Assembly (NCBI GenBank): GCA_025153445.1
Contig: JANZNS010000005.1
Coordinates: forward strand, 310,001 to 374,000
DNA: 64,000 nt
From: Marinobacter sp. BGYM27
GTDB taxonomy: Bacteria; Pseudomonadota; Gammaproteobacteria; Pseudomonadales; Oleiphilaceae
Reading direction: 5' to 3'
The position numbers and the translations under genes were made by a program. The notes under the pieces are model-generated. The model did not search any database. It saw only the letters and a program-made list of their open reading frames with translations, and had not been told where the DNA came from. This document shows positions 44,423 through 53,856 of the stretch, one piece after another. Within the stretch, counting starts at the first letter, position 1; each line of letters begins with the position of its first letter.

Positions 44423-47179
44423 ATGACCACAACAATTACCGCTGGCAGCCACACCTATATCGGCGCAAAGACCTTGCCACCACAGGCCCCGACCGCATTG
44501 GTTGCGCGGGAAAAATTTAATGACCTGTTGCACGAAACCGATCCAGTGAGCCTGCTACTGGTGCAGGCACCGGCTGGTTTTGGTAAAACAACGACCATCG
44601 CTGAGCGCCTTGCCGCGCTTGAGGCTGACACCGTCTGGTATCGGCTCGACAGACCTGATGACAATCCATCTCAGTTTGCGGCCTATATGGCACACGCACT
44701 GGAGACCCATCGTCCCGGCGCCTGCCCCGATACGCTCAAGCGACTATCGTCTGAAGGCTTCCCTGATTTACAGACGTTCCTGACGCATCTTGTGGCCGAA
44801 TTGCCACTGGACGCGCCACCCCTGTATCTGGTGCTGGATGACTATCATCTGATAGCTGACCCGGCCATTCATGACGGCATTCGCTTTTTACTGCGCCATC
44901 AGCCGGCCTACCTCACATTGGTTTTGCTGTCTCGCACATTGCCGCCAATTGGTGTCGCGCAGCTGCGCATGCAGGGGCGGATGATAGAAATCGGACCACG
45001 GGAATTGGGCTTTGGTGCTGACGAGGCCCAGACCTATTTCGATGCCCGCCTTCCCTACGAAATATCCCGGGAAAGTATCGAACGCGCCGTTCGTCGTGTT
45101 GAAGGCTGGGTGTCTGCCCTGCAGTTACTCGCCGCAAGCGCTCCCACCAGCGTGGATTTCAATGATCTGGTTGCGCAGTTCGAGCATGGCAACCAGTACA
45201 TTTTTGACTACTTTGAAGAACTGCTCGGGCGCGGCATATCCTCTGAGGAACTGTCGTTCCTTCTGCGCACCAGTATTCTTGATCGCTTCAATGCATTCCT
45301 CGCCATGAGGGTAACCGGCCATAACGACGGCCAGGCGTTACTCAACCAGCTTATCGGGCGCGGTCTTTTTGTGATGCCACTCGATAGCAGCGGACTCTGG
45401 TACCGGTACCACCCGTTATTCAACGCCTATCTCAGGCACCTGCTGGCCTGCACCGCTGGCGAAGATGTCACGCTGATGCATCAGAAAGCCTCCGATGCCT
45501 GGCGGGAAATGGGTCAGCATGAAGAAGCCGCCCGCCACGCGGTCAAAGCGCGTGATGCGGACAGGATTATCCGGATCCTGATGGAAACCGGCAGAAGCTT
45601 TTTCACCGAGGGCCAGTTTTCGCTGCTACAACAATGCCTGGATGCTCTGGATCCGGCCGTTATCGCTGACGAGCCGCTGCTTACTTTGCTAAGAGCCTGG
45701 GTGACGCAAAGTCAGTACAAATTCGACGAAGTGGAACAGTGGCTGTCAGCCGCTGAAACCCGCCTGAAAGAAACGCTCGGCGAAGCGGATCTGAATGCCC
45801 TGCGCTGTGAGTTCAGCGCATTACGGGCACAGGTAGCGATGAACTATGGTGACGTCGATACGGCAATGGGACTGGCCGAAGATGCCATTCAACAGGAATC
45901 CAGGTTCCTCCCGACATCAAAGGTCGCGGCGGCATCTGTTATGGGTGAGGCGCTGTTTGTTCAGGGTCACCTGAAAGATGCGTTGGCGCGAATGCAGGAC
46001 ACTGAACACCTGGCTCGCACACACGGCGCACACCAGAACGTGCTCTGGTCCCTGTGTCAGCAATCTGAAATCTGCATGGCGATGGGGCTGCTTCAAAAGG
46101 CCTACAACATTCAGGAACGCGGCTTCCAGTATGCCGAGGAAAACCACCTCAACCACATGCCGATTCTCGAGTTTCTGTACCGGGTGCGCAGCCAGATCAT
46201 GTGGGAGTGGCATCATCTCGAGAATGCCGAACGGTGCGCGCTCGTCGGCATCGAGATCCTCGAATCCCAGGGCGAGCGCTGGTACGTGCAGAGCTACACG
46301 TCGCTTGCCAAGGTCGCCCAGGCAAGAGGTCGACAAACACTCTGTGCGGACTACGTTCAGAAGATTCAGAAAATGCTGGCGTCCGGTGAATACCATATCG
46401 ACTGGGTCGCGAACTCCCATGCCACCATGCTGTCGTTCTGGGATGCGGTCAGAGACCTGGAATCGATCCAGCGCTGGTTGACGGCTGCACCGGAATACAC
46501 CATCGAAAACGCTACCAATCACTTCCTGCAGTGCAATGCCCGCAACTGGGCACGCGCCTACCTGAGCCTTGAGCAACCCGACAAGGCCCTGCCGATTCTT
46601 GAAGGCCTTCAGACGGTAGCCGAGCGCGTCGGCCTGCAGACCGATCTGAACCGAAATCATATCGCCCTGGCGCAGCTTCACTGGCTAAAAGATGACCGGG
46701 AACGGGCGCTGCACCACATGCATCAGGCGCTGCAACTGGCCAGCACAACCGGTGCCGTCGGCAGCTTCCTGCGTCTGGGCAAGGTGCTGATTGTGATTCT
46801 CAAAGGCCTGATTGCAGATCACGCACTGGATGGCATGGAACTCCAGAGGGCCGAACGTCTGATTCAGCTCGCTCAGCAGCAACGCGATTTCAGCCGGGCC
46901 ATTCGCATCTCGCTTGATGAGGCAATTATTCAGGACATTATTGACCGGCCCGATGTGCCCGAGCTAATCCGCACGTCACCTCTCACCCGTCGGGAGTGGC
47001 AGATTCTCAGCCTGATTCACGCCGGCCTGTCGAATGACCAGATAGCAGAGCACCTCAAGGTTGCCGCCACTACCGTCAAAACCCATATTCGCAGCCTTTA
47101 TCAGAAGCAAAACATTGCGCATCGGTCAGAGGCCATTGCCCTCGCGCGTGATCTGCTCAGCAAAATCCAGGGGGAATAA
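44423..47179 (+). CDS. malT: MalT-type LuxR-family transcriptional activator
   Basis: A protein of about 918 residues of the STAND/MalT type. In order: NTPase domain with Walker A APAGFGKTT and Walker B YLVLDDYHLI; winged-helix extension about 240-330; a long TPR-like superhelical sensor domain about 350-800; and a C-terminal LuxR helix-turn-helix, LTRREWQILSLIHAGLSND with the recognition helix in AATTVKTHIRSLY. Length is close to E. coli MalT (901). It precedes a GH13 glucosidase and MalK and shares the region with MalT-box-like sites, so activation by maltotriose-like ligand plus ATP is likely. ATG 44423 is preferred; TTG 44411 is an in-frame alternative. Other LuxR-type MalT paralogues exist, so the function rests on context. 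Confidence 0.82.
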   Translation: MTTTITAGSHTYIGAKTLPPQAPTALVAREKFNDLLHETDPVSLLLVQAPAGFGKTTTIAERLAALEADTVWYRLDRPDDNPSQFAAYMAHALETHRPGACPDTLKRLSSEGFPDLQTFLTHLVAELPLDAPPLYLVLDDYHLIADPAIHDGIRFLLRHQPAYLTLVLLSRTLPPIGVAQLRMQGRMIEIGPRELGFGADEAQTYFDARLPYEISRESIERAVRRVEGWVSALQLLAASAPTSVDFNDLVAQFEHGNQYIFDYFEELLGRGISSEELSFLLRTSILDRFNAFLAMRVTGHNDGQALLNQLIGRGLFVMPLDSSGLWYRYHPLFNAYLRHLLACTAGEDVTLMHQKASDAWREMGQHEEAARHAVKARDADRIIRILMETGRSFFTEGQFSLLQQCLDALDPAVIADEPLLTLLRAWVTQSQYKFDEVEQWLSAAETRLKETLGEADLNALRCEFSALRAQVAMNYGDVDTAMGLAEDAIQQESRFLPTSKVAAASVMGEALFVQGHLKDALARMQDTEHLARTHGAHQNVLWSLCQQSEICMAMGLLQKAYNIQERGFQYAEENHLNHMPILEFLYRVRSQIMWEWHHLENAERCALVGIEILESQGERWYVQSYTSLAKVAQARGRQTLCADYVQKIQKMLASGEYHIDWVANSHATMLSFWDAVRDLESIQRWLTAAPEYTIENATNHFLQCNARNWARAYLSLEQPDKALPILEGLQTVAERVGLQTDLNRNHIALAQLHWLKDDRERALHHMHQALQLASTTGAVGSFLRLGKVLIVILKGLIADHALDGMELQRAERLIQLAQQQRDFSRAIRISLDEAIIQDIIDRPDVPELIRTSPLTRREWQILSLIHAGLSNDQIAEHLKVAATTVKTHIRSLYQKQNIAHRSEAIALARDLLSKIQGE

Positions 47180-47205
47180 CAGCCAGATCAGAGTGCAGCA
47201 GATTG

Positions 47206-47261
47206 CCTCCTCCCCCTCTCATCCCCCGGGCTACGCCAGCAAAAATAAGCCCGGGAGGATG
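47206..47261. promoter_or_regulatory. Cluster of MalT-box-like sites upstream of the alpha-glucosidase gene
   Basis: On the minus strand GGGGAGGAGG (47215-47206) matches the E. coli MalT-box consensus GGGGA(T/G)GAGG in full, and GGGGATGAGA (47226-47217) matches nine of ten, in tandem 11 bases apart. On the plus strand CGGGAGGATG (47252-47261) contains the GGAGGA hexamer at eight of ten. The boxes flank an inverted repeat CCCGGGCT/AGCCCGGG (47225-47232, 47248-47255). The region lies between the malT-like gene and the glucosidase. A strand and pairing pattern of this sort suits MalT, but binding is untested. Confidence 0.6.
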
Positions 47262-47344
47262 CACGAACAGATGCCGTGTCGCACCATCAGATCATCGATA
47301 GCTATCAACAACTAATGACAACAACACGATCTGAGTGAGGCAGC

Positions 47345-48961
47345 ATGCAGCAGAAAGATCCGGACTGGTGGCGCGGCGCCGTCATATATCAGGTTTATCC
47401 CCGAAGCTTTTATGATTCCAACGGCGACGGCATCGGCGACTTGCCCGGCGTTACGGCCAAGCTTGATTACATTGCCAGTCTGAATGTAGATGCTATCTGG
47501 CTGTCCCCCTTTTTCACGTCACCGATGAAAGATTTCGGTTATGACGTTGCGGATTACCGCGGTGTCGATCCGATCTTCGGCAACATTGACGATCTGGATG
47601 CACTGATTACCAAGGCCCATGACCTGGGCCTGAAAATCATGATCGATCAGGTGCTGAGCCATTCATCAGACCAGCATGCCTGGTTCGTTGAAAGCCGCAG
47701 CAGCCGGGACAACCCCAAAGCAGACTGGTATGTATGGGCAGAAGCCAAACCAGACGGGTCGGTACCCAATAACTGGCTTTCGGTGTTCGGTGGACCAGCC
47801 TGGACCTGGGACACACGGCGCAAGCAGTACTACCTCCACAACTTCCTGAGCAGCCAGCCGGATATCAATTTCCACAATCCGGATGTCGTGGCACAGGTAC
47901 TGTCCGATATCCGGTTCTGGTTGGACCGGGGCGTGGATGGCTTCCGCCTCGATGCAATCAATTTCTGCTTCCATGACCCTGAGCTGAGAAACAACCCGCC
48001 CAGCGAGGCCGTCGCAGAAGCGTCAATTGGTGTTCGCAAAGAGAACCCTTACGGCTACCAGCAACACATTTACGACAAAACCCGCCCGGAGAACCTGGCC
48101 TTTCTGAAACAGCTGCGCTCCTTGTTGGATGAATACCCGGGCACAACGACAGTCGGCGAAATCGGCGACGACAACTCGCTGCAAACCATGGCGGACTACA
48201 CCAGCAACGGTGACAAACTGCATATGGCCTATTCGTTCGACCTGCTGACTGAGCAGCACAACGCTGCATTCATTCGTCACACAGTCGAAACCATTGAAAA
48301 CAAACTCCAGAATGGCTGGCCCTGCTGGGCTGTCGGCAACCATGATGTTGCCCGCGTGGCCTCGCGATGGGCAACCCGCTCGCCTGAACAGATCAAACTT
48401 TACATGGTGCTGCTGCTTAGCCTGCGAGGCAGTGTGTGCATCTACCAGGGCGAAGAGCTGGGGCTTGGAGAAGCCGAACTGAATTATCGGGATCTGGTTG
48501 ACCCTTATGGCATTCGCTTCTGGCCGGAATATAAAGGACGCGACGGCTGCCGCACGCCGATGGTCTGGCATCCTGAAGAACAAAACGCAGGTTTCTCGTC
48601 GGGAACCCCCTGGCTACCGGTTTACAGCGAGCACTACAACATGGCGGTCGATATCCAGGAGCAGCAAGATGAGTCAGTGCTGCACGCGTATCGCACTTTT
48701 ATGGCCTGGCGGCGTGAACAACCCGCTCTGCTGGAGGGCGACATAACCTTCCACAACAGTCCGGACAACACACTGCTTTTCAGCCGAAAAACCGATGGTC
48801 AGCAGTTATTGATCGGGCTTAATCTGGGCGATCAACCCGCTGCATTCGACTTGCCAGCCACTGCGCAGCGCATCGACAATGCACCGGCCTCCCTTGGCGG
48901 TGACTGGCAAGGCAACAGGCTCGAGCTACCGGCGTTCGGTGCCGCCATCGGCCAGCTGTAA
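47345..48961 (+). CDS. Alpha-glucosidase, GH13 family (oligo-1,6-glucosidase-like)
   Basis: A 538-residue cytoplasmic GH13 enzyme (no signal peptide), similar to the family 13_23 alpha-glucosidases of marine gammaproteobacteria that cleave maltodextrins or sucrose isomers. It opens with WWRGAVIYQVYPRSFYDSNGDGIGDLPG. The four conserved GH13 regions are present, with nucleophile D203 in GFRLDAINF, acid/base E272 in TVGEIGDDN and transition-state stabiliser D334 in AVGNHDVARV. The exact substrate (maltose, maltotriose, isomaltose) cannot be fixed from sequence. GAGG lies 5 bases before ATG. It is followed after 72 bases by malK, so both are probably in one transcript under MalT. Confidence 0.92.
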   Translation: MQQKDPDWWRGAVIYQVYPRSFYDSNGDGIGDLPGVTAKLDYIASLNVDAIWLSPFFTSPMKDFGYDVADYRGVDPIFGNIDDLDALITKAHDLGLKIMIDQVLSHSSDQHAWFVESRSSRDNPKADWYVWAEAKPDGSVPNNWLSVFGGPAWTWDTRRKQYYLHNFLSSQPDINFHNPDVVAQVLSDIRFWLDRGVDGFRLDAINFCFHDPELRNNPPSEAVAEASIGVRKENPYGYQQHIYDKTRPENLAFLKQLRSLLDEYPGTTTVGEIGDDNSLQTMADYTSNGDKLHMAYSFDLLTEQHNAAFIRHTVETIENKLQNGWPCWAVGNHDVARVASRWATRSPEQIKLYMVLLLSLRGSVCIYQGEELGLGEAELNYRDLVDPYGIRFWPEYKGRDGCRTPMVWHPEEQNAGFSSGTPWLPVYSEHYNMAVDIQEQQDESVLHAYRTFMAWRREQPALLEGDITFHNSPDNTLLFSRKTDGQQLLIGLNLGDQPAAFDLPATAQRIDNAPASLGGDWQGNRLELPAFGAAIGQL

Positions 48962-49033
48962 GACAAACGCATCGGAACATCGCTCCGGCATCGCACGGAG
49001 CGTGCGATTTACCAACAACAAAGACGGCATATT

Positions 49034-50149
49034 ATGGCAAGCGTCACCCTCAGAAACGTCTACAAGCGTTACGGCGACATTGAAGTGACTCGCAACGTTA
49101 ACCTCGATATTCAGGACGGTGAATTTGTTGTCTTCGTCGGGCCGTCAGGCTGCGGCAAATCGACCTTGCTTCGCATGATTGCCGGGCTTGAGGATATCTC
49201 CGATGGCGATCTGTATATCGGCGAGTCGCGCGTTAACAACCTGCCCCCCAAAGAACGCGAGGTGGGGATGGTGTTCCAGTCTTACGCCCTGTACCCCCAC
49301 ATGAACGTGGCCGAAAACATGGCGTTCGGCCTCAAGCTGGCAAAGGTCCAGAAAGGCGAAATCGATCGGCGCGTGAACGACGCCGCACACCTGCTGCAAC
49401 TTGATCCCCTGCTGGAGCGCAAACCCAAGGATCTGTCCGGTGGCCAACGCCAGCGGGTAGCGATCGGCAGAACGATTGTGAGGGAACCGGAAGTCTTCCT
49501 GTTTGACGAACCGCTTTCCAACCTCGATGCCTCATTGCGGGTTCAAATGCGCATTGAGATATCCAGCCTGCACAAGCGGTTGGGCGCTACGATGATCTAC
49601 GTAACCCACGATCAGGTTGAAGCCATGACCATGGCAGACACTATCGTGGCACTGGATCACGGCAGTATCGCGCAGGTCGGCAAGCCACTGGAACTCTACC
49701 ACTACCCGGCAACCCGGTTTGTTGCGGGCTTTATCGGCTCACCGAAAATGAACTTTGTGGCGTGCAAGGCGGTCAAAGTAAGCAGTCAGGAGGTGACCGT
49801 CAGTCTGCCGGGGGCAACGCAACTCACCTTGCCCGTGAACGGAACCGATGTGACGGAAGGCGACATGCTCACGCTAGGCATTCGCCCCGAGCATTTCTGC
49901 ACTGAAGAAGATTGCGAACTGTCGATGGCCGGCGAGGTCACGGTCGTTGAACGACTGGGCTACCAGACCCTGGTGCATATGACCGTCGAAGGTGTTGATG
50001 ACATTCTGACCATGCGCACTGATGGCGGCAATCCCGTTCAAGAGGGCGATACCGTAACACTCGGTATTCGCGCCAATCGGTGTCACCTTTTCCGGGGAGA
50101 CGGCAACGCCTGCCCGAGGCTCTACAAAGAACCCTGCGTCGATCTTTAG
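49034..50149 (+). CDS. malK: Maltodextrin ABC transporter ATP-binding protein MalK
   Basis: A 371-residue ABC ATPase of the MalK/UgpC class. Walker [13 protein letters not shown]-loop [17 protein letters not shown], signature [15 protein letters not shown], Walker [13 protein letters not shown] and H-loop [14 protein letters not shown] are complete. The C-terminal regulatory (OB-like) domain of about 130 residues is present, which in MalK lets it contact MalT and enzyme IIA(Glc). It would drive the MalFG permease encoded on the other strand at 53-55.4 kb. The ribosome site is weak (AAAGACGG). The gene ends in a strong terminator at 50206. Confidence 0.92.
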   Translation: MASVTLRNVYKRYGDIEVTRNVNLDIQDGEFVVFVGPSGCGKSTLLRMIAGLEDISDGDLYIGESRVNNLPPKEREVGMVFQSYALYPHMNVAENMAFGLKLAKVQKGEIDRRVNDAAHLLQLDPLLERKPKDLSGGQRQRVAIGRTIVREPEVFLFDEPLSNLDASLRVQMRIEISSLHKRLGATMIYVTHDQVEAMTMADTIVALDHGSIAQVGKPLELYHYPATRFVAGFIGSPKMNFVACKAVKVSSQEVTVSLPGATQLTLPVNGTDVTEGDMLTLGIRPEHFCTEEDCELSMAGEVTVVERLGYQTLVHMTVEGVDDILTMRTDGGNPVQEGDTVTLGIRANRCHLFRGDGNACPRLYKEPCVDL

Positions 50150-50205
50150 ACGCCCCCAGTTTTCAGGCCCTGCCTGGAATGCCCGTGTGTTTGTTGTGTC
50201 ACGTT

Positions 50206-50230
50206 GCCCGCCACTCCGGCGGGCTTTTTT
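50206..50230 (+). terminator. Rho-independent terminator after malK
   Basis: GCCCGCC (50206-50212) and GGCGGGC (50218-50224) form a 7-base GC stem with a 5-base loop, followed at once by six T residues. It ends the plus-strand glucosidase-malK transcript 56 bases after the malK stop. Confidence 0.9.
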
Positions 50231-50348
50231 ATGTCAGGAAAGGAAAGCCCCCCTGCCTGGGCGCCACATCAATCGCTGATTCCCGGCGGCTGCTATTCTT
50301 TTACGCACAGCTTTGGAAGCGGTTGTATCCTGCTCCACTTTGATCTAA

Positions 50349-50364
50349 TTTACGTTTACGTAAA
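50349..50364. promoter_or_regulatory. Palindromic operator TTTACGT-N2-ACGTAAA upstream of the AhpD/acyl-CoA ligase pair
   Basis: TTTACGTTTACGTAAA is a dyad with 7-base arms (TTTACGT and ACGTAAA) and a 2-base centre. It lies 123 bases upstream of the first start and after the malK terminator, so it belongs to the downstream pair. Its form resembles the operators of MerR-family LiuR-type regulators of branched-chain amino acid and fatty acid degradation, which would fit an acyl-CoA ligase target. The regulator itself is not in the window. The 338 bases from 50150 to 50487 otherwise hold the malK terminator and no gene. Confidence 0.55.
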
Positions 50365-50487
50365 CTTTATCTAGTGTAAACAAATTCTGACGTTAATTCG
50401 GCTGGCATGGTGAGCAAATGCGGGTCCCGACAAGCGCGATATCATCCCGGCCGGTAAGCCTTAAAACGTAAATCTGAAGGTAACATC

Positions 50488-51066
50488 ATGTCTGATAATG
50501 AACGGCCCGTCGCACTGGACTTACCTATCCCGGACCCCGCGGATCTCCCGGAAGAAACCCGGCGTTACTTCGATATCTGCCAGACCAAGCTGGGCATGAT
50601 CCCCAACGTATTGAGGGCCTACAGTCAGAACCTCGAACAGCTTGAAGCCTTTACCCGCATCTATAATCAAATGATGTTGGGTGAAAGCGAGCTCGATAAA
50701 CTCGAGCGAGAAATGATTGCCGTCGTGGTGTCTTCCGAGAACAAGTGCTTTTACTGTCTTGTGGCCCACGGCGCAGCCGTTCGCAAATACAGTGGCGACC
50801 CGGTTCTGGGGGAGCATCTGGTGATGAATTACCGCAGCGCTGAACTGTCAGCCCGGCATCGCGCCATGCTGGATTTCGCCTCTGCCCTCACGCGCTCCCC
50901 TGCAACGATTTCCGGGGCTGATACTGATGCGTTACGCCAGGCAGGTTTCAGCGATAGCGCTATCTGGGACATCAGCAACATCGTCGGTTTCTACAACATG
51001 ACAAACCGGGTCGCGATTGCCAGCGATATGCGCCCCAACCCCGAATATCACAGCCAGGATCGCTGA
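50488..51066 (+). CDS. Peroxidase-related protein, AhpD/CMD-like family
   Basis: A 192-residue carboxymuconolactone-decarboxylase-like protein of the uncharacterised peroxidase-related subfamily. The active-site signature is C87-F-Y-C90 with His94 in ENKCFYCLVAHGAAV, typical of AhpD-like alkylhydroperoxidase proteins. The remainder is helical (LGMIPNVLRAYSQNLEQLEAFTRIYNQM). It would act in the cytoplasm as a thiol peroxidase or redox enzyme. GAAGGT lies 6 bases before the ATG. It precedes an acyl-CoA ligase by 124 bases, and the two may be one regulatory unit. The natural substrate is unknown. Confidence 0.85.
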   Translation: MSDNERPVALDLPIPDPADLPEETRRYFDICQTKLGMIPNVLRAYSQNLEQLEAFTRIYNQMMLGESELDKLEREMIAVVVSSENKCFYCLVAHGAAVRKYSGDPVLGEHLVMNYRSAELSARHRAMLDFASALTRSPATISGADTDALRQAGFSDSAIWDISNIVGFYNMTNRVAIASDMRPNPEYHSQDR

Positions 51067-51190
51067 TATCGTCGATTCCGGCACGATTGCAGCTCGACCA
51101 GCGCTCGATCGGCTATCGATCAGAACGAGGTCAAACCGGATGAATAGCAACTCCAAGCCCACGGCTTAACAACAATAATGGAGCCCGACT

Positions 51191-52882
51191 ATGAGCACAG
51201 CACTGCCCAGCTACACCAGCGGCACTTCGGAAAAGCCGCTTATCGGCATGACAATCGGCGATATGTTCGACCGGACTGCCGAACGCTTCCCTGACAACGA
51301 TGCGCTGATCGCACTGCACCAGAATATCCGCTGGACCTATCGCGAATTTCAGCAAAAAGTGAATCAGTGCGCCCGCGCCCTGCTCGCGATCGGCGTTAAG
51401 CCTGGCGATCGTGTCGGCATCTGGTCACCTAACCGGTATGAATGGACGGTGACCCAGTTTGCAACCGCCAAAGCGGGGGCCATTCTGGTCAACATCAACC
51501 CCGCCTATGGCATTCACGAACTCGAGTATGCGCTTAACCTCGCCGGCACCCGCTTTGTAGTAACGGCGGACAGCTTCAAGGCGTCCAACTACCGCGCCAT
51601 GTTTTGCGAGCTGGCACCGGAGCTGAAAACCTGTGCACCCGGGCAACTGAAAGCGGAACGGGTGAAACAGCTTGAAGGCGTGATCAATATGGCCGAAGAG
51701 CGCCATGACGGGATGTGGTCGTGGCAGGATTTCATGGCCCGGGCCGATGATGTCTCTCAAGCGCAGCTCGACAAGGTGCAGTCAGATCTGCAGTTCGATG
51801 ATCCTATCAACATCCAGTTCACCTCAGGCACCACCGGCGCCCCGAAGGGTGCAACCCTGTCGCACCACAACATTCTGAATAACGGCTACTTTGTGGCCGC
51901 CAGCATGAACTTCACCGAACAGGATCGCCTGGTCATCCCGGTGCCGCTCTACCACTGCTTTGGCATGGTGATGGCCAATCTGGGCTGCATTACGCATGGT
52001 GCGGCAATGATTTATCCTGGCGAAGGTTTTGAGCCGCGCGCTGTGCTCGAGGCAGTCCACAAGGAAAAGGCGACCGCGCTTTACGGTGTGCCGACCATGT
52101 TTATTGCCGAACTGGCAGATCCGGACCTTGCATCGTTCGATTTATCGTCATTGCGCACTGGCATCATGGCCGGCTCGATTTGCCCGGCGGAAGTGATGAA
52201 GAAAGTGAACAGCACCATGCACATGAAAGAAGTGCAGATCGCGTATGGCATGACAGAAACCAGCCCGGTTTCCACCCAGACCAGCTCAGATGATCCGTTC
52301 GACAAGCAGGTCACTACCGTAGGCCGCACTCAGCCGCACCTGGAGTCAAAGATTGTGGATGCCGCCACTGGCCGCATTCTCCCCAGAGGCGAGATCGGTG
52401 AGCTGTGCACCCGTGGCTACAGCGTGATGCTGAAGTACTGGAACAACGAAGAAAAAACCCGCGAAGCCATCGATGAGGGCGGCTGGATGCATACCGGCGA
52501 TTTGGCTCAGATGGACGAAGACGGCTACCTGCAAATTGTGGGTCGCATAAAAGACATGGTGATTCGTGGCGGCGAGAACATCTACCCCAAGGAAATCGAG
52601 GAATTTCTGTACACACACCCGGCGATATCGGATGTGCAAGTGACGGGCATTCCCGATGATAAATACGGCGAGGAACTGATCGCTTGGGTCAAGCTGCGCC
52701 CGGATGCCGGCAGTGTGACCAGCGAAGACCTGCAGGCTTTCTGCAAGGGCCAGATTGCCCACTTCAAGATTCCGCGCAACTTCAAATTTGTCGACGACTT
52801 CCCGATGACGGTCACCGGCAAAATCCAGAAGTACAAAATGCGCGAGATATCCATTGAGGAATTGGGGCGGAACAAGAACTGA
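51191..52882 (+). CDS. AMP-dependent acyl-CoA ligase
   Basis: A 563-residue member of the ANL adenylating superfamily that activates a carboxylic acid with ATP and CoA. Motifs: P-loop [40 protein letters not shown] (A5), [22 protein letters not shown] with the hinge Asp, [14 protein letters not shown] and the C-terminal Lys in [14 protein letters not shown]. The sequence looks like medium-chain or branched-chain fatty acyl-CoA synthetases of the FadD/PA2557 kind; the acid is not determined. TGGAG lies 7 bases before ATG. The gene is downstream of the AhpD-like gene and convergent with malG. Confidence 0.9.
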   Translation: MSTALPSYTSGTSEKPLIGMTIGDMFDRTAERFPDNDALIALHQNIRWTYREFQQKVNQCARALLAIGVKPGDRVGIWSPNRYEWTVTQFATAKAGAILVNINPAYGIHELEYALNLAGTRFVVTADSFKASNYRAMFCELAPELKTCAPGQLKAERVKQLEGVINMAEERHDGMWSWQDFMARADDVSQAQLDKVQSDLQFDDPINIQFTSGTTGAPKGATLSHHNILNNGYFVAASMNFTEQDRLVIPVPLYHCFGMVMANLGCITHGAAMIYPGEGFEPRAVLEAVHKEKATALYGVPTMFIAELADPDLASFDLSSLRTGIMAGSICPAEVMKKVNSTMHMKEVQIAYGMTETSPVSTQTSSDDPFDKQVTTVGRTQPHLESKIVDAATGRILPRGEIGELCTRGYSVMLKYWNNEEKTREAIDEGGWMHTGDLAQMDEDGYLQIVGRIKDMVIRGGENIYPKEIEEFLYTHPAISDVQVTGIPDDKYGEELIAWVKLRPDAGSVTSEDLQAFCKGQIAHFKIPRNFKFVDDFPMTVTGKIQKYKMREISIEELGRNKN

Positions 52883-52908
52883 CGTCATCCCCGCCATACA
52901 GGAATGCA

Positions 52909-52943
52909 GCCGGGGAATGGTCAGCGAATGGCCATTCCCCGGC
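52909..52943. terminator. Hairpin between the acyl-CoA ligase and malG
   Basis: GCCGGGGAATGG and CCATTCCCCGGC form a perfect 12-base stem around an 11-base loop between two convergent genes. No T run follows on either strand, so it is at best a weak or factor-assisted terminator serving both directions. Confidence 0.6.
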
Positions 52944-52956
52944 CTCCAGCTCTCCC

Positions 52957-53847
52957 CTAGCCTTTAACACCGCCTGCGGTCAGGCCGCCGACAATCCACT
53001 TCTGGCAGTAGAGGAACACCAGCGTAATGGGCAGCCCTGACAGCACCGCAGCTGCAGCAAAGTCGCCCCAGAGGTAGTTCTGCTCATAGAGGTATTGCTG
53101 GGCACCCACCGCCAGCGTCAGCTTGTCAGTATCCACCAGCAGGATCGACGCCATGGGGTATTCCATGATCGTCATAATGAAGGCGAGGATAAATACCACC
53201 ATCAGAATTGGCACAGACAATGGCAGCAGAATATAGCGGAATGCCTGCCAGGTTGTGGCCCCGTCAACGATAGCCGCCTCTTCAAGCGACCGGTCGATCG
53301 AGTCAAAGTAGCCCTTGATGGTCCAGATATGCAGCGCCATCCCCCCCAGCGAGGCCACGATAACCGCACCATGGGTATTGAGGCCGAGCCAGCTCACATG
53401 ATTGCCGATCTGGTCAAACAACGCATAGAGCGCAACCAGCGACAGCACCGGCGGAAACATCTGGAAGATCAGCATCGACTTGAGCACAAACCCCTTGCCG
53501 GCGAACCGCATCCGCGCGAAAGCGTACGCACTGGTTGTCGACAGCGCGAGAATCAGTATCGACGACACCACCGCAATCTTGATCGAGTTCCAGAGCCACA
53601 GCAGCACCGGAAATGGCGGCTGTGTGACATTGCCCGCGTCGTCGGTATAGGGAATCCCCAATGCCAGCGACCAGTGTTCAAGCGATGGCACCTCCGGCAG
53701 CAAACTGCCGGTTGCAAAGTTACCGCTGCGGAAGGAAATCGAAATCACCATCAGCAGTGGAAACAGGATCAGTGCGATAAAACACAGCATCCCGATATGG
53801 GAGGCCAGCACCCGGTACTTCGTGGATCGTGGTTGAACCATTGCCAT
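52957..53847 (-). CDS. malG: Maltodextrin ABC transporter permease MalG
   Basis: A 296-residue inner-membrane permease with six helices (for example [23 protein letters not shown]). The cytoplasmic coupling motif reads [26 protein letters not shown] (EAA loop), and the C-terminus carries [22 protein letters not shown] as in E. coli MalG. AGGAGG is five bases before ATG. It follows malF by 9 bases on the same strand and ends the malEFG operon. Confidence 0.95.
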   Translation of the reverse strand: MAMVQPRSTKYRVLASHIGMLCFIALILFPLLMVISISFRSGNFATGSLLPEVPSLEHWSLALGIPYTDDAGNVTQPPFPVLLWLWNSIKIAVVSSILILALSTTSAYAFARMRFAGKGFVLKSMLIFQMFPPVLSLVALYALFDQIGNHVSWLGLNTHGAVIVASLGGMALHIWTIKGYFDSIDRSLEEAAIVDGATTWQAFRYILLPLSVPILMVVFILAFIMTIMEYPMASILLVDTDKLTLAVGAQQYLYEQNYLWGDFAAAAVLSGLPITLVFLYCQKWIVGGLTAGGVKG

Positions 53848-53856
53848 AGCCGCCTC

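Noticed and set aside
47225-47255. CCCGGGCT/AGCCCGGG as a terminator after the malT-like gene
   Set aside because: No T run on either strand; kept as part of the control region instead.
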